Shown piece by piece: positions 23,161 through 32,173 of a DNA stretch of 34,575 bases. Every line of letters begins with the position of its first letter. Position 1 is the first letter of the stretch. The position numbers and the translations under genes are program-made. The stretch lies in assembly GCA_021738485.1 (NCBI GenBank), contig JAIPBX010000022.1, positions 1-34,575 on the forward strand, in the 5' to 3' direction. The notes beneath the pieces are model-generated. The model was not told the DNA's origin, ran no database searches, and saw only the letters and a program-made list of their open reading frames with translations. The DNA is from Bacteroidales bacterium. Lineage in GTDB: Bacteria > Bacteroidota > Bacteroidia > Bacteroidales > JAIPAH01.

Positions 23161-24333
23161 TTAATCTCTATAAAACAAGTCGATGTATTTTAGAGCACCA
23201 CTTTCAGGATGCAATTTAAACTTCATTTCCTCGGTCCAGGGGGCAAAGCTTACAATACCAAATTGGTTAATACGCATGTGGCGTGAGACCATCTTTTCAT
23301 CATCATACTTCACAGACACTTGTGCAAAATCAGGAACGCGGTAATGAATACCTTTTTTTTCCTTATTGGTATTCATAATCTTGGTTGCGTGGGTTTCAAT
23401 ATCTTTTGTGGTTTGTTCATTTTCGGCTTGCAAAATCAGTGGACGTCCTATCGAACTGTTTGGCTGCCGGATTCCCGAATGGATAGAAAACTTACAAAGA
23501 GTGGTTTGGGATTTGTTTTGACTGCTGCTTTCAGGAATCCAGTCATAACTGTATTCTTCAAAACTGGTCACGGTTTTTCCGGTAAATAGTGCCCGGTATT
23601 CTTCCTGGCGTTTTTCCAGTTGTTTGTCCATGTATTTGATGGTGCCTTCTTCATATGCGGTCTCCTGGTAACCGATAGCCAGGTAATACCTGTCCTGGTG
23701 GATTTTTTGGATACGGTGAGCAGCCTCGCGGGCCATTTCTTCTTTTGTCTTATTCTGATAGTGGGTTTTGATTTGGATATCCTTTTTTATCGAGGTATCC
23801 ACCGTGATCATACGAATGATGGTGTCCTTTATCTCCTTGCGGGGATCTACCGCTTGATAATGAAATAGTCCGGATTTATCAGTGTCGGTGGCATTTGACG
23901 TTACAAAGGATTTTTTTTGTTCCTTATTTCCTTTAGGAGGATAAGTGTTAAATCCTTTCAGCATTCCGGCCTCATCAAGCGCCATTATTAGATGCCGGTT
24001 TTCTTTAAGTTCCTCAGGGGTGAATTCAACAAAAAAGAACTGTTTGGGATCCGGTTGCGTACTTGTAGAAAGTGAAATTTCAGCAATGCTGTATGTGGTT
24101 TTATCATTGGTTTGTACATCATCTTTCCCCAGGAAATCATCGGCATAATCTGCCAGGGGGCCTGCATAAAAGGTTTCCTTCTTCACTTTGAGCTTGACAT
24201 GGACAACCGTTTGTGGTAAGGAATAATAAATTCCATTCGATGATAGGGATTTATTTACCGGCTGGACCGAGTTCTGGCCCAATGCCACTGATAAGAATAA
24301 TAAGGATGCAACTACACCAAGTAACTTTTTCAT
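23161..24333 (-). CDS. DUF4831 family exported protein
   Basis: A 390-residue protein with signal peptide MKKLLGVVASLLFLSVALGQ. The body (IYYSLPQTVVHVKLKVKKETFYAGPLADYADDFLG, read in two blocks) is characteristic of DUF4831, a family found almost only in Bacteroidota and without known function. The central region is rich in charged residues, with the segment HRIQKIHQDRYYLAIGYQE (about residues 205-225). The ATG at 24333 (Met17 of a longer frame) was chosen because it opens the signal peptide. A minus-strand TAATTTTG element (plus 24349-24356) lies directly upstream. Confidence 0.8.
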   Translation of the reverse strand: MKKLLGVVASLLFLSVALGQNSVQPVNKSLSSNGIYYSLPQTVVHVKLKVKKETFYAGPLADYADDFLGKDDVQTNDKTTYSIAEISLSTSTQPDPKQFFFVEFTPEELKENRHLIMALDEAGMLKGFNTYPPKGNKEQKKSFVTSNATDTDKSGLFHYQAVDPRKEIKDTIIRMITVDTSIKKDIQIKTHYQNKTKEEMAREAAHRIQKIHQDRYYLAIGYQETAYEEGTIKYMDKQLEKRQEEYRALFTGKTVTSFEEYSYDWIPESSSQNKSQTTLCKFSIHSGIRQPNSSIGRPLILQAENEQTTKDIETHATKIMNTNKEKKGIHYRVPDFAQVSVKYDDEKMVSRHMRINQFGIVSFAPWTEEMKFKLHPESGALKYIDLFYRD

Positions 24334-24348
24334 GAAAATTATTTTTTT

Positions 24349-24356
24349 CAAAATTA
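24349..24356 (-). promoter_or_regulatory. -7 promoter element for the DUF4831 gene
   Basis: Plus-strand CAAAATTA gives TAATTTTG on the minus strand, a match to TAnnTTTG, 16 bases before the ATG at 24333, giving a very short leader. It sits between the gene and the terminator of the glutamine synthetase gene, where a new transcript would be expected. Confidence 0.5.
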
Positions 24357-24386
24357 CGAAAAAACGAATATCCGGGATCAAAATTA

Positions 24387-24419
24387 AAAAAGGGAAAGTG
24401 TAACGACTTTCCCTTTTTA
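24387..24419 (-). terminator. Rho-independent terminator after glutamine synthetase gene
   Basis: AAAAAGGGAAAGT (24387-24399) and ACTTTCCCTTTTT (24406-24418) form a perfect 13-bp stem with a six-base loop. It lies 7 bases past the glutamine synthetase stop. Both ends are T-rich on the respective strand. Confidence 0.85.
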
Positions 24420-24425
24420 TTTAAT

Positions 24426-26603
24426 CTACTTCAGAAAGAGTAGTTCCCTGTATTTGGGTAAGGGCCACAATTCATCATCGATAAGCAATTCGAGTTTGTC
24501 GATGTGGTAACGGATTTTGGCAAAATAGGGGATTACCTTCTCACTATAGGCAAAAGCCATTTTCTCATCATCCTCCATTTTATTGGCCTTTTTTCGTTCT
24601 TCAATCATCGCAGTTACATTGTTTTTGATTTCCTGGATATGTTCCGAAATCTCTTTAATGGTATGCACCTGGTTTTTTGAAAGTCCTGTAAAGGTCTTTT
24701 GGTCCAATACCTCTTGCAATCCTTTGACATTCTCCAGCAATGTATTCTGGTAGCGCACTGCAATCGGTATAATATGATTGATAGCCAAATCGCCGATAAC
24801 CCGGCCTTCAATTTGTATTTTCTTGATATACTTCTCAATTTTTATAGTAAAGCGGGCCTCTAGCTCCTTTTTGTTAAGCACGCCCGTATTTTCAAAGAGC
24901 TTGACAGCTTCTTTACTAAGGATAGTTTTCAGGGCTGCCGGAGTGGAAGAGATGTTGGGCAATCCCCGTCTCTCAGCTTCCTGTACCCATTCCTCGCTAT
25001 AGCTGTTGCCTTCAAAACGAATCGCTTTTGACTCAGTGATAGTTTCTTTTACCACACCCATGATCGCCTGGTTCTTATCCGTTCCCTCACTTATTTTTTT
25101 ATCCACCTTATCGGCAAATTCATTGAGTTGTTGTGCCATGATGGTATTTAAAACTATCATAGGTTTTGAGCAGCTCTCGGAAGACCCTACGGCTCTGAAT
25201 TCAAACTTATTACCTGTAAAGGCGAAAGGAGAAGTACGGTTACGGTCGGTATTGTCGACTAAAATTTCTGGTATTTTGGGGATATTGATATTTTGTTCGT
25301 GGCTGCCCGGATCGATCCAGTTATTTCCTTTCTCTAACTCATCCAGCATGGCCGTTAGTTGCTGGCCTATAAATACCGATATAATTGCCGGGGGAGCTTC
25401 GTTGGCACCAAGCCGAAGATCATTGCCCGGGGAGGCAATGTGTCCGCGCAATACCGCTCCATAGTCATGAACAGCCTTAACTGCATTGACGAGGAAAGTT
25501 AAGAACCGGAAATTCTCCTCTTTGGTTTTTCCGGGTGAAAACAAGTTTTGTTGCTTATTGGTTCTTAAGGACCAATTGTTGTGTTTCCCGGAACCGTTAA
25601 GCTTTGAGAAGGGTTTTTCATGGAGTAATACGGTTAGATCATGATGTTTGGCAATGCGAACCATAAGATGCATGATTAGTTGGTTATGATCTACCGAGAT
25701 ATTCGCCTCTTCATACACCGGTGCGCACTCAAACTGGTTGGGAGCTACTTCGTTATGGCGGGTTTTCACGGGTATGCCCAACCTGTGAGATTCATATTCC
25801 AGTTCCTGCATAAAATTCATCACCCGCTCGTTGATACGCCCGAAATAATGATCCGAAAGCTGCTGGTCCTTGGCAGAAGCATGACCGAAAACCGTGCGGC
25901 CTGTCAGCACCAGATCGGGCCGGGCACGGAAAAGAGCACTATCTACCAAAAAATATTCCTGCTCCCAGCCCAGGGTGGCGGATACGCTTTTCACTTCTTC
26001 GTCAAAATAATTACACACTCTTGTGCCTGCCTTATCCACAGCGCTTAATGCTTTCATCAAAGGGGTTTTGTAATCCAGCGCTTCCCCGGTATATGCAATG
26101 AAAATGGTAGGGATGCAGAGGGTGGCATCCAGGATAAATGCCGGGGAGGAAGGATCCCACGCCGTATAACCTCTGGCTTCAAAAGTGTTTCGCAACCCTC
26201 CGCTTGGAAAGCTTGATGCGTCGGGTTCCTGCTGTACCAACTGGTCACCGTGAAAGCTCTCAATAGCATTTCCGTTATCCAGTGGGTCGATAAATGCGTC
26301 GTGTTTTTCGGCCGTCGATCCGGTGAGCGGATGGAACCAATGCGTGTAATGGGTGGCTCCTTTTGCGATGGCCCAGGCTTTCATGGAAGCGGCTACCTGG
26401 TCAGCGGTTTTGCGATCGATTTGTTCGCCCTGCTCAATAGCTTGATTAACAATCTTGTATGCCTCATAGGGCAAGTATTCCCTCATAACCGACTTGCTAA
26501 AAGTAAGTTCCCCGTAATAACCGGAAACCTTCTCAGCCGTTTTGAAACTGCCCGGCTTTCTGGATAGAGATATTTCCAGCGCTTTAAATCTTAGATTATC
26601 CAT
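24426..26603 (-). CDS. glnN: Glutamine synthetase type III
   Basis: A 725-residue GSIII-type glutamine synthetase, matching the large form of Bacteroides and cyanobacteria. Family landmarks in order: WFHPLTGSTAEKHDAF, LGWEQEYFLVD, VKTRHNEVAPNQFECAPVYE, LLHEKPFSKLNGSGKHNNWS (glutamate/metal site), LRLGANEAPPAIISVFIG and NRTSPFAFTGNKFEFRAVGSS. It condenses ammonia with glutamate using ATP and acts as the main nitrogen assimilation enzyme in the cytoplasm. The frame extends to an ATG at 26612, but MDNLRFKALE at 26603 fits the family start better. A TAATTTTG promoter element lies upstream and a strong terminator downstream, so it is monocistronic. Confidence 0.95.
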   Translation of the reverse strand: MDNLRFKALEISLSRKPGSFKTAEKVSGYYGELTFSKSVMREYLPYEAYKIVNQAIEQGEQIDRKTADQVAASMKAWAIAKGATHYTHWFHPLTGSTAEKHDAFIDPLDNGNAIESFHGDQLVQQEPDASSFPSGGLRNTFEARGYTAWDPSSPAFILDATLCIPTIFIAYTGEALDYKTPLMKALSAVDKAGTRVCNYFDEEVKSVSATLGWEQEYFLVDSALFRARPDLVLTGRTVFGHASAKDQQLSDHYFGRINERVMNFMQELEYESHRLGIPVKTRHNEVAPNQFECAPVYEEANISVDHNQLIMHLMVRIAKHHDLTVLLHEKPFSKLNGSGKHNNWSLRTNKQQNLFSPGKTKEENFRFLTFLVNAVKAVHDYGAVLRGHIASPGNDLRLGANEAPPAIISVFIGQQLTAMLDELEKGNNWIDPGSHEQNINIPKIPEILVDNTDRNRTSPFAFTGNKFEFRAVGSSESCSKPMIVLNTIMAQQLNEFADKVDKKISEGTDKNQAIMGVVKETITESKAIRFEGNSYSEEWVQEAERRGLPNISSTPAALKTILSKEAVKLFENTGVLNKKELEARFTIKIEKYIKKIQIEGRVIGDLAINHIIPIAVRYQNTLLENVKGLQEVLDQKTFTGLSKNQVHTIKEISEHIQEIKNNVTAMIEERKKANKMEDDEKMAFAYSEKVIPYFAKIRYHIDKLELLIDDELWPLPKYRELLFLK

Positions 26604-26655
26604 AGAACACAATTTTGGTTTTGCAATTTGATTAGGTTTTGTTTTGAAAAAGAGA

Positions 26656-26663
26656 CAAAATTA
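26656..26663 (-). promoter_or_regulatory. -7 promoter element for glnN
   Basis: Plus-strand CAAAATTA reads TAATTTTG on the minus strand, fits TAnnTTTG and would start a transcript about 45 bases before the ATG. It lies between the glycan operon's last gene and glnN. Confidence 0.55.
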
Positions 26664-26690
26664 CGAATTTATATATGTATAATAAATAAT

Positions 26691-28142
26691 TCATTTGTTA
26701 AATAAATGTAAAATCCATAGCCCCAAAAACATTATCAAACCATTGACAATAAGGAGTTCAAATCCGAACTTGTACCCCCAGAACCAATCCTGGGAGTTTA
26801 CGCTTATGACATAAGAAATCACCGGAGATAATATAGCAAGTATAGGTATTGCCGGGTCTCTGGATTTCATGCGTGTGAAGAGTCCGAAAGCAAACATTCC
26901 TAAAAGCGGCCCATAGGTGTAGCCTGCTATGGTAAACAAGCGTGAAATAACCGATTGGTCATTGATCGCCCGGAATACAATAATAATTGCCACGATAATA
27001 ATTGCCACAACCACATGAACGAAATAACGCAGTCGGGTTTTTTGCCTGGAAGACAAATCCGTGCGTTTTCGGATACCAAGAAAATCAACCGTAAAAGAAG
27101 TTGTCAGAGATGTAAGAGCACTATCGGCACTGGAATAGGCGGCTGATATCAACCCGATCATGAAAACAATCCCTGCAAAGGGCATGAGATGCTTCAAAGC
27201 AATAATAGGAAACAAATTATCGCTGCGATTGGGGATTTCTATGCCTTTTGCCTGGGCGAAGATGAAAAGGGAGGCCCCCAATGTGAGAATGAGAAAATTG
27301 ACCGGCACCAGCGAAGCACTCATCCAGTAAACATTTTTCTTGGCTTCCTTTAGGTTGCGGCAACTCAGGTTTTTCTGCATCATATCCTGATCAAGCCCGG
27401 TCATTACAATAGCGATAAAAGCTCCGCTAAAAAATTGTTTAAGGTAATGGGTTTTGGCCGTCCAGTCCACATTGATCATCTGCGTATACTCACTGGCCGA
27501 AAGGGTTTGAATAAATTCATTGAAGTCTAATCCCAGGTTGTCTTTAATTAAAAGAATAGAGACAATTACGGTTAGCAGCATAAAAGTCGTTTGGAGCGTG
27601 TCTGTCCACACAATGGTTTTGATACCCCCTCGGAAAGTATAAATAATCATCAGAATCATAAAGGCACTGACGGTCATCCAGAACGGTAATTCCCAAACAT
27701 CAAAAACAAAAATCTGAAGCACATTGACCACCAGGAACATCCTGAATGAGGCTCCTATCAATCGGGATACAAGGAAAAAGAAAGCCCCGGTTTTGTATGA
27801 CCAAAATCCGAAACGATTTTCAAGGTAGGTATAGATAGAGGTCAGGTTAAGCTTATAATACACAGGCAGCAAAACATTAGCTATAACATAATATCCGACC
27901 AGGTAACCGGCCACAATCATCATGTATGAAAATTTTGTGGAACCCACATCGCCGGGAATGGAGATAAAGGTGACACCCGACAGGGAAGCCCCTATCATCC
28001 CATAGGCCACCACATACCATGGGGACTGGCGGTTCCCCAGGAAATATGCTTCATTATCGGCTTTGCGGCTCGTAATGAAAGAGATGGTAAATAACATTAC
28101 CGTGTAAACCAGGAAGCTGATGAATATCGCCGTTGGTGTCAA
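26691..28142 (-). CDS. Sodium:solute symporter (SSS family)
   Basis: A 483-residue membrane protein with about 13 hydrophobic helices and the SSS-family hallmarks GASLSGVTFISIPGDVG near the N-terminus, GGIKTIVWTDTLQTT in the middle and ISAAYSSADSALTSLTT in helix 9 (residues lining the sodium site). Such transporters bring sugars, sialic acid, amino acids or vitamins in with sodium. The gene lies 20 bases behind the heptose phosphatase gene on the same strand, so it is probably the last gene of the glycan operon. Whether it carries a sugar linked to that pathway is a guess from position. Confidence 0.9.
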   Translation of the reverse strand: MTPTAIFISFLVYTVMLFTISFITSRKADNEAYFLGNRQSPWYVVAYGMIGASLSGVTFISIPGDVGSTKFSYMMIVAGYLVGYYVIANVLLPVYYKLNLTSIYTYLENRFGFWSYKTGAFFFLVSRLIGASFRMFLVVNVLQIFVFDVWELPFWMTVSAFMILMIIYTFRGGIKTIVWTDTLQTTFMLLTVIVSILLIKDNLGLDFNEFIQTLSASEYTQMINVDWTAKTHYLKQFFSGAFIAIVMTGLDQDMMQKNLSCRNLKEAKKNVYWMSASLVPVNFLILTLGASLFIFAQAKGIEIPNRSDNLFPIIALKHLMPFAGIVFMIGLISAAYSSADSALTSLTTSFTVDFLGIRKRTDLSSRQKTRLRYFVHVVVAIIIVAIIIVFRAINDQSVISRLFTIAGYTYGPLLGMFAFGLFTRMKSRDPAIPILAILSPVISYVISVNSQDWFWGYKFGFELLIVNGLIMFLGLWILHLFNK

Positions 28143-28162
28143 ATTTCCTTACTTTAGAGTGT

Positions 28163-28720
28163 TTATTTGATTGAAAGGGCGAAAGATAATAAATCCTTCG
28201 CTACAAAATGAGGTTTTTCTTGCCCCTTATACTCCTCAAACGATTGAGAAAAGCATAAAGCTGTGTACATTCCCGCTCTGCGTCCAAAGGCTATATCCGT
28301 AGACGTGTCTCCAATCATCAGGGATTTGGAAAAGATGACTTCCGGATAATCATGTTGTGCCTGAAAAGCCATACCGGGAGCCGGTTTGCGATTGGGAGAA
28401 CTATCCTCTTCCAGGTCCGGGCAATAGTATATGGCATCTATTCTTCCTCCGCCTTTCTGAATTTCTGTTGTCATTTTTTCGTGAATATTTTCCAGCATAT
28501 GTTTATTCATCAGTCCTTTTCCGATGCCTTGCTGATTCGTGATGATAAATATACGTCCGAATATTTGGGAAAAAATCTTAAGAGCCTCCAATACGCCGGG
28601 CAACAACTCGAATTCCTCCCACTTTGTTACATAGCCATCTTCAATACGCGGGTTTATTACCCCGTCGCGGTCCAGAAACAGGCTCCACGTATTATCAATA
28701 TCCAAGTCTTTTAAATTCAT
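28163..28720 (-). CDS. gmhB: D-glycero-D-manno-heptose 1,7-bisphosphate phosphatase (HAD-IIIA)
   Basis: A 185-residue HAD phosphatase of the GmhB/HisB-N type. The nucleophile motif is LFLDRDGVIN, motif II ITNQQGIGKG, the substrate/zinc loop region CPDLEEDSSPNRKPAPGM, and the Mg2+-binding end motif MIGDTSTDIAFGRRAGM. The zinc loop retains only one clear Cys (YYCPD) where many GmhB have three or four, so zinc binding may be lost. It removes the C7 phosphate of heptose 1,7-bisphosphate before nucleotide activation. Its start overlaps the end of the guanylyltransferase gene by 26 bases, a sign of translational coupling. Confidence 0.85.
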   Translation of the reverse strand: MNLKDLDIDNTWSLFLDRDGVINPRIEDGYVTKWEEFELLPGVLEALKIFSQIFGRIFIITNQQGIGKGLMNKHMLENIHEKMTTEIQKGGGRIDAIYYCPDLEEDSSPNRKPAPGMAFQAQHDYPEVIFSKSLMIGDTSTDIAFGRRAGMYTALCFSQSFEEYKGQEKPHFVAKDLLSFALSIK

Positions 28721-29396
28721 GTTGTGCTCTCTTGTAATCGTTTGGTATACCTATATCCAGGAAATAATTTTCAAAACCTACTCCATAAAACTTTTTATGC
28801 CTGTACTCCTTTTCAAGCACTTCTTTTTCAAAACTAAATTTTCCCTGGTAAGAAATTTGTTCAAAAAACTTTCGGTTGCCGAAATAGATGCCCCCATTAA
28901 TCAAACCTTTTCCTTTAGCTTCCCCTTTTTCCAGGAAACCATTAATCCTGCCATTATCATCGATGGTAACAGCTCCATAACGCGATATGTCCTTTACTTT
29001 TCTGAGAGCAAGGGTTAAATCGGCTTTTTTCTCCCAGTAAACTTTTTGCAGCTCATCCAGGCTGATTTCAAACATTGTGTCACCATTAAGAATAAAAAAC
29101 TGCTGCTCTCTTACAAGCGGCAGGGCATTTAATATGGCCCCGCCGGTACCCAATGGTTCTTCCTCCTTAGCATAAGCTATTTCCATTTGAAGGAATTCAT
29201 TTCCAAAATGGGAGATGATGCTATCTTTTTTATAGCCTACGGCAAGAATAACGCGGCTTATTCCATTATTTTTCAGATAAGCAAGTTGATACTCCAGGAA
29301 AGGACGCCCATTGACAGGAGCCATAGCTTTGGGTATATCACTTACTACCGGGCGCAATCTTGTGCCCAGGCCACCTACCAGAATAATCGCTTCCAT
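28695..29396 (-). CDS. hddC: D-glycero-alpha-D-manno-heptose 1-phosphate guanylyltransferase
   Basis: A 233-residue sugar-nucleotide transferase. The signature LVGGLGTRLRPVVSDIPKAM-type loop at the N-terminus, FILNGDTMFEI (metal-binding Asp), EEPLGTGGAIL and ENYFLDIGIPNDY place it in the NTP_transferase family. The context with HddA, GmhA and GmhB makes the heptose guanylyltransferase HddC the likely identity. It would form GDP-D-glycero-alpha-D-manno-heptose from heptose 1-phosphate and GTP. The related sugar-1-phosphate transferases for mannose or glucose are the alternatives. The 3' end overlaps the phosphatase gene. Confidence 0.82.
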   Translation of the reverse strand: MEAIILVGGLGTRLRPVVSDIPKAMAPVNGRPFLEYQLAYLKNNGISRVILAVGYKKDSIISHFGNEFLQMEIAYAKEEEPLGTGGAILNALPLVREQQFFILNGDTMFEISLDELQKVYWEKKADLTLALRKVKDISRYGAVTIDDNGRINGFLEKGEAKGKGLINGGIYFGNRKFFEQISYQGKFSFEKEVLEKEYRHKKFYGVGFENYFLDIGIPNDYKRAQHEFKRLGY

Positions 29397-29399
29397 ACA

Positions 29400-29975
29400 T
29401 TAATTTTTGGGAAACAATTTTGATTCCACCGCTTCACAAACCAGGTGACCTATCATAATATGTCCTTCCTGGATGCGGGGGGTGTCGTTGGAGGGTACGC
29501 TTAACAGGATGTCGGCAATCTCCTTCATTTTACCTCCCGTTTCGCCTGTCAGAGCTACGGTGATCATATTTTTCCGGTTGGCTTGTTCCAGGGCTTTGAC
29601 GATATTGGAGGAATTTCCTGATGTGGAAAGCCCTACCAAAATATCTCCCTTCCTTCCCTTTGCTTTTACCAGCCGGCTGTATACCTCATCGAACGAATAA
29701 TCGTTGGCCACAGCCGTAAGGTGAGAGGTATTCACATGAAGGGCTTCGCTGAAAAGGGGAGGGCGGTCGTAATAAAATCTCCCGGTAAATTCTGCTGCCA
29801 GATGCTGGGCATCAGCGGCACTACCGCCATTACCACAGAATAAGACCTTCCCGTCCTTCTCAAAGCAATCTTTTATTTGGTCAACCAGAGTATTTACCTT
29901 TTGAATAAAATCTTCATCCTCCTTCAACCTTTTTTTTATATCTATTGAGGCTTGTATCGTCTTTTTAATGTCCAT
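29400..29975 (-). CDS. gmhA: Phosphoheptose isomerase (SIS domain)
   Basis: A 191-residue single SIS-domain isomerase with GNGGSAADAQHLAAEFTGRF (about residues 48-67), supplying His58 and Glu62, the SGNS phosphate loop (GLSTSGNSSNIVKA) and the C-terminal QEGHIMIGHLVCEAVE, which brings the other metal and catalytic residues. It converts sedoheptulose 7-phosphate into D-glycero-D-manno-heptose 7-phosphate, the first step toward activated heptoses. It starts six bases after the kinase gene and ends three bases before the guanylyltransferase gene. Confidence 0.93.
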   Translation of the reverse strand: MDIKKTIQASIDIKKRLKEDEDFIQKVNTLVDQIKDCFEKDGKVLFCGNGGSAADAQHLAAEFTGRFYYDRPPLFSEALHVNTSHLTAVANDYSFDEVYSRLVKAKGRKGDILVGLSTSGNSSNIVKALEQANRKNMITVALTGETGGKMKEIADILLSVPSNDTPRIQEGHIMIGHLVCEAVESKLFPKN

Positions 29976-29981
29976 ATAAGC

Positions 29982-31016
29982 TTATTTTTCGTTTACTGAC
30001 CATGTTCTCAATCCATCCACCACATAATCGTATCTTTTGGCTTGTCCGCCATATTTTTCCTGCAGTGCTTCAATGACTGTATTCCGCGTCATAAGAGGGC
30101 AGTAAAATATCATAAAACCACCGCCTCCGGCACCCGAAATTTTTCCTCCCGTAGCCCCGGCATCCATCGCTGTCTGATATATTTCATCAATAAAAGAATT
30201 ACTGATGTCGGAAGCCATATTTTTTTTGTGTTGCCAGCCAAAATCAAGAATGCGGCCTATCTCATCCAGATGCCCCTTCAGCAGCGCTTCTTTCATCATG
30301 AGAGATTGTTCTTTGAGTTTGTGCATGGCTTCAATGGATTCTTTTTTCTTTTCTAGTACGTTGGAAGATTGAGTTTCAATAATTTTTGATGAGAGGCGAC
30401 TGGTTTCGGTATAATAGAGCACCAGGTTGTGAGCCAGCTCATTCATATAATCACTGCGGATACGGAGAGGATTCACAATAATATTATCTTTTTTAAATTC
30501 CATGAAATTCACACCCCCAAAGGTTGCCGCATACTGATCCTGTTTCCCTCCGGCCATTTGGAGGTCGACTCTTTCTATATTATAAGCCAGGCTAGCCATA
30601 TCATACTCGCCCAAAGGCAACTGAAACCATTCCGCAAAAGCCCCCAGAATAGACACGGTAAGGGTAGAGGAAGTTCCAAGGCCACTGCCGGGAGGGGCAT
30701 CCACGTAAGTATATAAATCAAAAGCCGGGAGGTTGTCAATTGTAAAATCCTTCATCACCCTATTGTAAACCCCTTTATGAAGATCAAGTCGCCCATCGAT
30801 AGGAAGTTTTTCGGCACAGAGGTATTCATAATCCTGGTGCTTATCAACGGAATGAAGGACTATCTTACCATCATTGCGGGGAAGGAGGGTGGCATAGGCA
30901 TACATACTTATTGTGGCGTTAAGAATGGCCCCTCCGTATATATCGGAATAGGGAGCTACATCGGTTCCGCCACCGGCTAATCCTAACCTAAGGGGTGCTT
31001 TACTTCTGATGACCAT
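29982..31016 (-). CDS. hddA: D-glycero-alpha-D-manno-heptose 7-phosphate kinase (GHMP family)
   Basis: A 344-residue GHMP kinase. It opens MVIRSKAPLRLGLAGGGTDVAPYSDIYGG in two blocks, the heptose/fucose kinase N-terminus, with PPGSGLGTSSTLTVSILGA as the ATP-binding loop and KISGAGGGGFMIFY as the C-terminal glycine-rich motif. In the heptose pathway HddA phosphorylates heptose 7-phosphate at C1 to give the 1,7-bisphosphate in the alpha form destined for GDP activation. The whole set gmhA-hddA-gmhB-hddC is present here. It begins one base after the glycosyltransferase stop, so co-translation is likely. Confidence 0.9.
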   Translation of the reverse strand: MVIRSKAPLRLGLAGGGTDVAPYSDIYGGAILNATISMYAYATLLPRNDGKIVLHSVDKHQDYEYLCAEKLPIDGRLDLHKGVYNRVMKDFTIDNLPAFDLYTYVDAPPGSGLGTSSTLTVSILGAFAEWFQLPLGEYDMASLAYNIERVDLQMAGGKQDQYAATFGGVNFMEFKKDNIIVNPLRIRSDYMNELAHNLVLYYTETSRLSSKIIETQSSNVLEKKKESIEAMHKLKEQSLMMKEALLKGHLDEIGRILDFGWQHKKNMASDISNSFIDEIYQTAMDAGATGGKISGAGGGGFMIFYCPLMTRNTVIEALQEKYGGQAKRYDYVVDGLRTWSVNEK

Positions 31017-31017
31017 A

Positions 31018-32169
31018 TTATGATTGATTTTCCTGTATTAATTGATCCAATTCATTGATATTGTCTATTAATACCTGCCATGAGTATTTTTTCTTCTCTT
31101 CTTTGATATTTTCCACAAACTCCGCTTCCCTGTTCTCTTTAAAGTATTTGTAAATGGCATCGGCTATCGCCTCTTCATTGGGCAAAACGACATACCCGAC
31201 TTTACCGTCAGGGATTAATTCGCCCAGACCTCCTACTTTCGTCACAATCATAGGCTTTTCAAAATGATAGGCAATTTGTGTCACCCCACTTTGGGTAGCC
31301 GATTTATAGGGTTGCACGACAAGATCGACCGCACTGAAATATGTTCCCACCCTGCTGTCGGGAATAAAATCCGTTTGCATAATCACATTCTGCTCAATCT
31401 CCAAATCATCAATCAACTTGTAATATTTATCCGGATTGGTGTAGAACTCACCTGCCACAATCAGCTTGATATCCTTCATCCTGCTTTTCAGGTAGCTCAT
31501 AGCTTTCAGCATTAGATCCAGACCTTTGTAATCCCTGATAAATCCAAAAAACAGCAGATATTTAGTATTGCGGGGCAGATCAAGTTCTTCACGAGCTGAT
31601 AGTTTATCTTTTTTGCCCTTATAATGGTCATATAAAGGATGGGGGGAAATAAGCCGTGGCTTCCGTTTGTCGAATTTATCCACATCGTTGTACACTGATT
31701 TGGACATAGCGATAAATCCATCTACCGAGCCGGTGAAGTAAGCCGACAGCATTTTATCTCCCACCCGGTTTTCATGCGGGATAATATTATCTAAAATGGA
31801 AATAATACGGCTATGTTTGTTTTTACGGATTCTGCGGGCGATTGTCCCTAGCGCCGGAGCCATAAAGGGTAGCCAGTATTTGATGATAACAATATCGGGG
31901 TTCTGCTTTTGGATTTCCTTCCCGGTCTGGAGCCATGTAACAGGGTTTACCGAATTAATTGTTTTGCGTATATCCAGGTCAGAGGGGATGGGTTCATTCG
32001 AATATTGGGATTTTCCGGGAAAAAATATCTCCGGGTATTGCAGCGTAAAAGTATAAATTGTCACCTCGTCCCCGTTTTTCATAAAAGCCCGTGCCAGCCT
32101 CTCGTTATAAGCGGCCAATCCTCCCCTGAAAGGGTATGCTGTCCCCACTATACAAATACGTCTACCCAT
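31018..32169 (-). CDS. Glycosyltransferase family 4
   Basis: A 383-residue GT-B fold glycosyltransferase. The N-terminal domain starts CIVGTAYPFRGGLAAYNERLARAF; the C-terminal domain has LLFFGFIRDYKGLDLMLKAM and the donor-binding EX7E-like region DLVVQPYKSATQSGVTQIAYHFEKPMIVT. There is no signal peptide or membrane helix, so it acts on the cytoplasmic side. Its position between a GT2 and the GDP-heptose genes suggests it adds heptose or another sugar to a lipid-linked or surface glycan, but the donor and acceptor are unknown. Confidence 0.9.
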   Translation of the reverse strand: MGRRICIVGTAYPFRGGLAAYNERLARAFMKNGDEVTIYTFTLQYPEIFFPGKSQYSNEPIPSDLDIRKTINSVNPVTWLQTGKEIQKQNPDIVIIKYWLPFMAPALGTIARRIRKNKHSRIISILDNIIPHENRVGDKMLSAYFTGSVDGFIAMSKSVYNDVDKFDKRKPRLISPHPLYDHYKGKKDKLSAREELDLPRNTKYLLFFGFIRDYKGLDLMLKAMSYLKSRMKDIKLIVAGEFYTNPDKYYKLIDDLEIEQNVIMQTDFIPDSRVGTYFSAVDLVVQPYKSATQSGVTQIAYHFEKPMIVTKVGGLGELIPDGKVGYVVLPNEEAIADAIYKYFKENREAEFVENIKEEKKKYSWQVLIDNINELDQLIQENQS

Positions 32170-32173
32170 AAAT

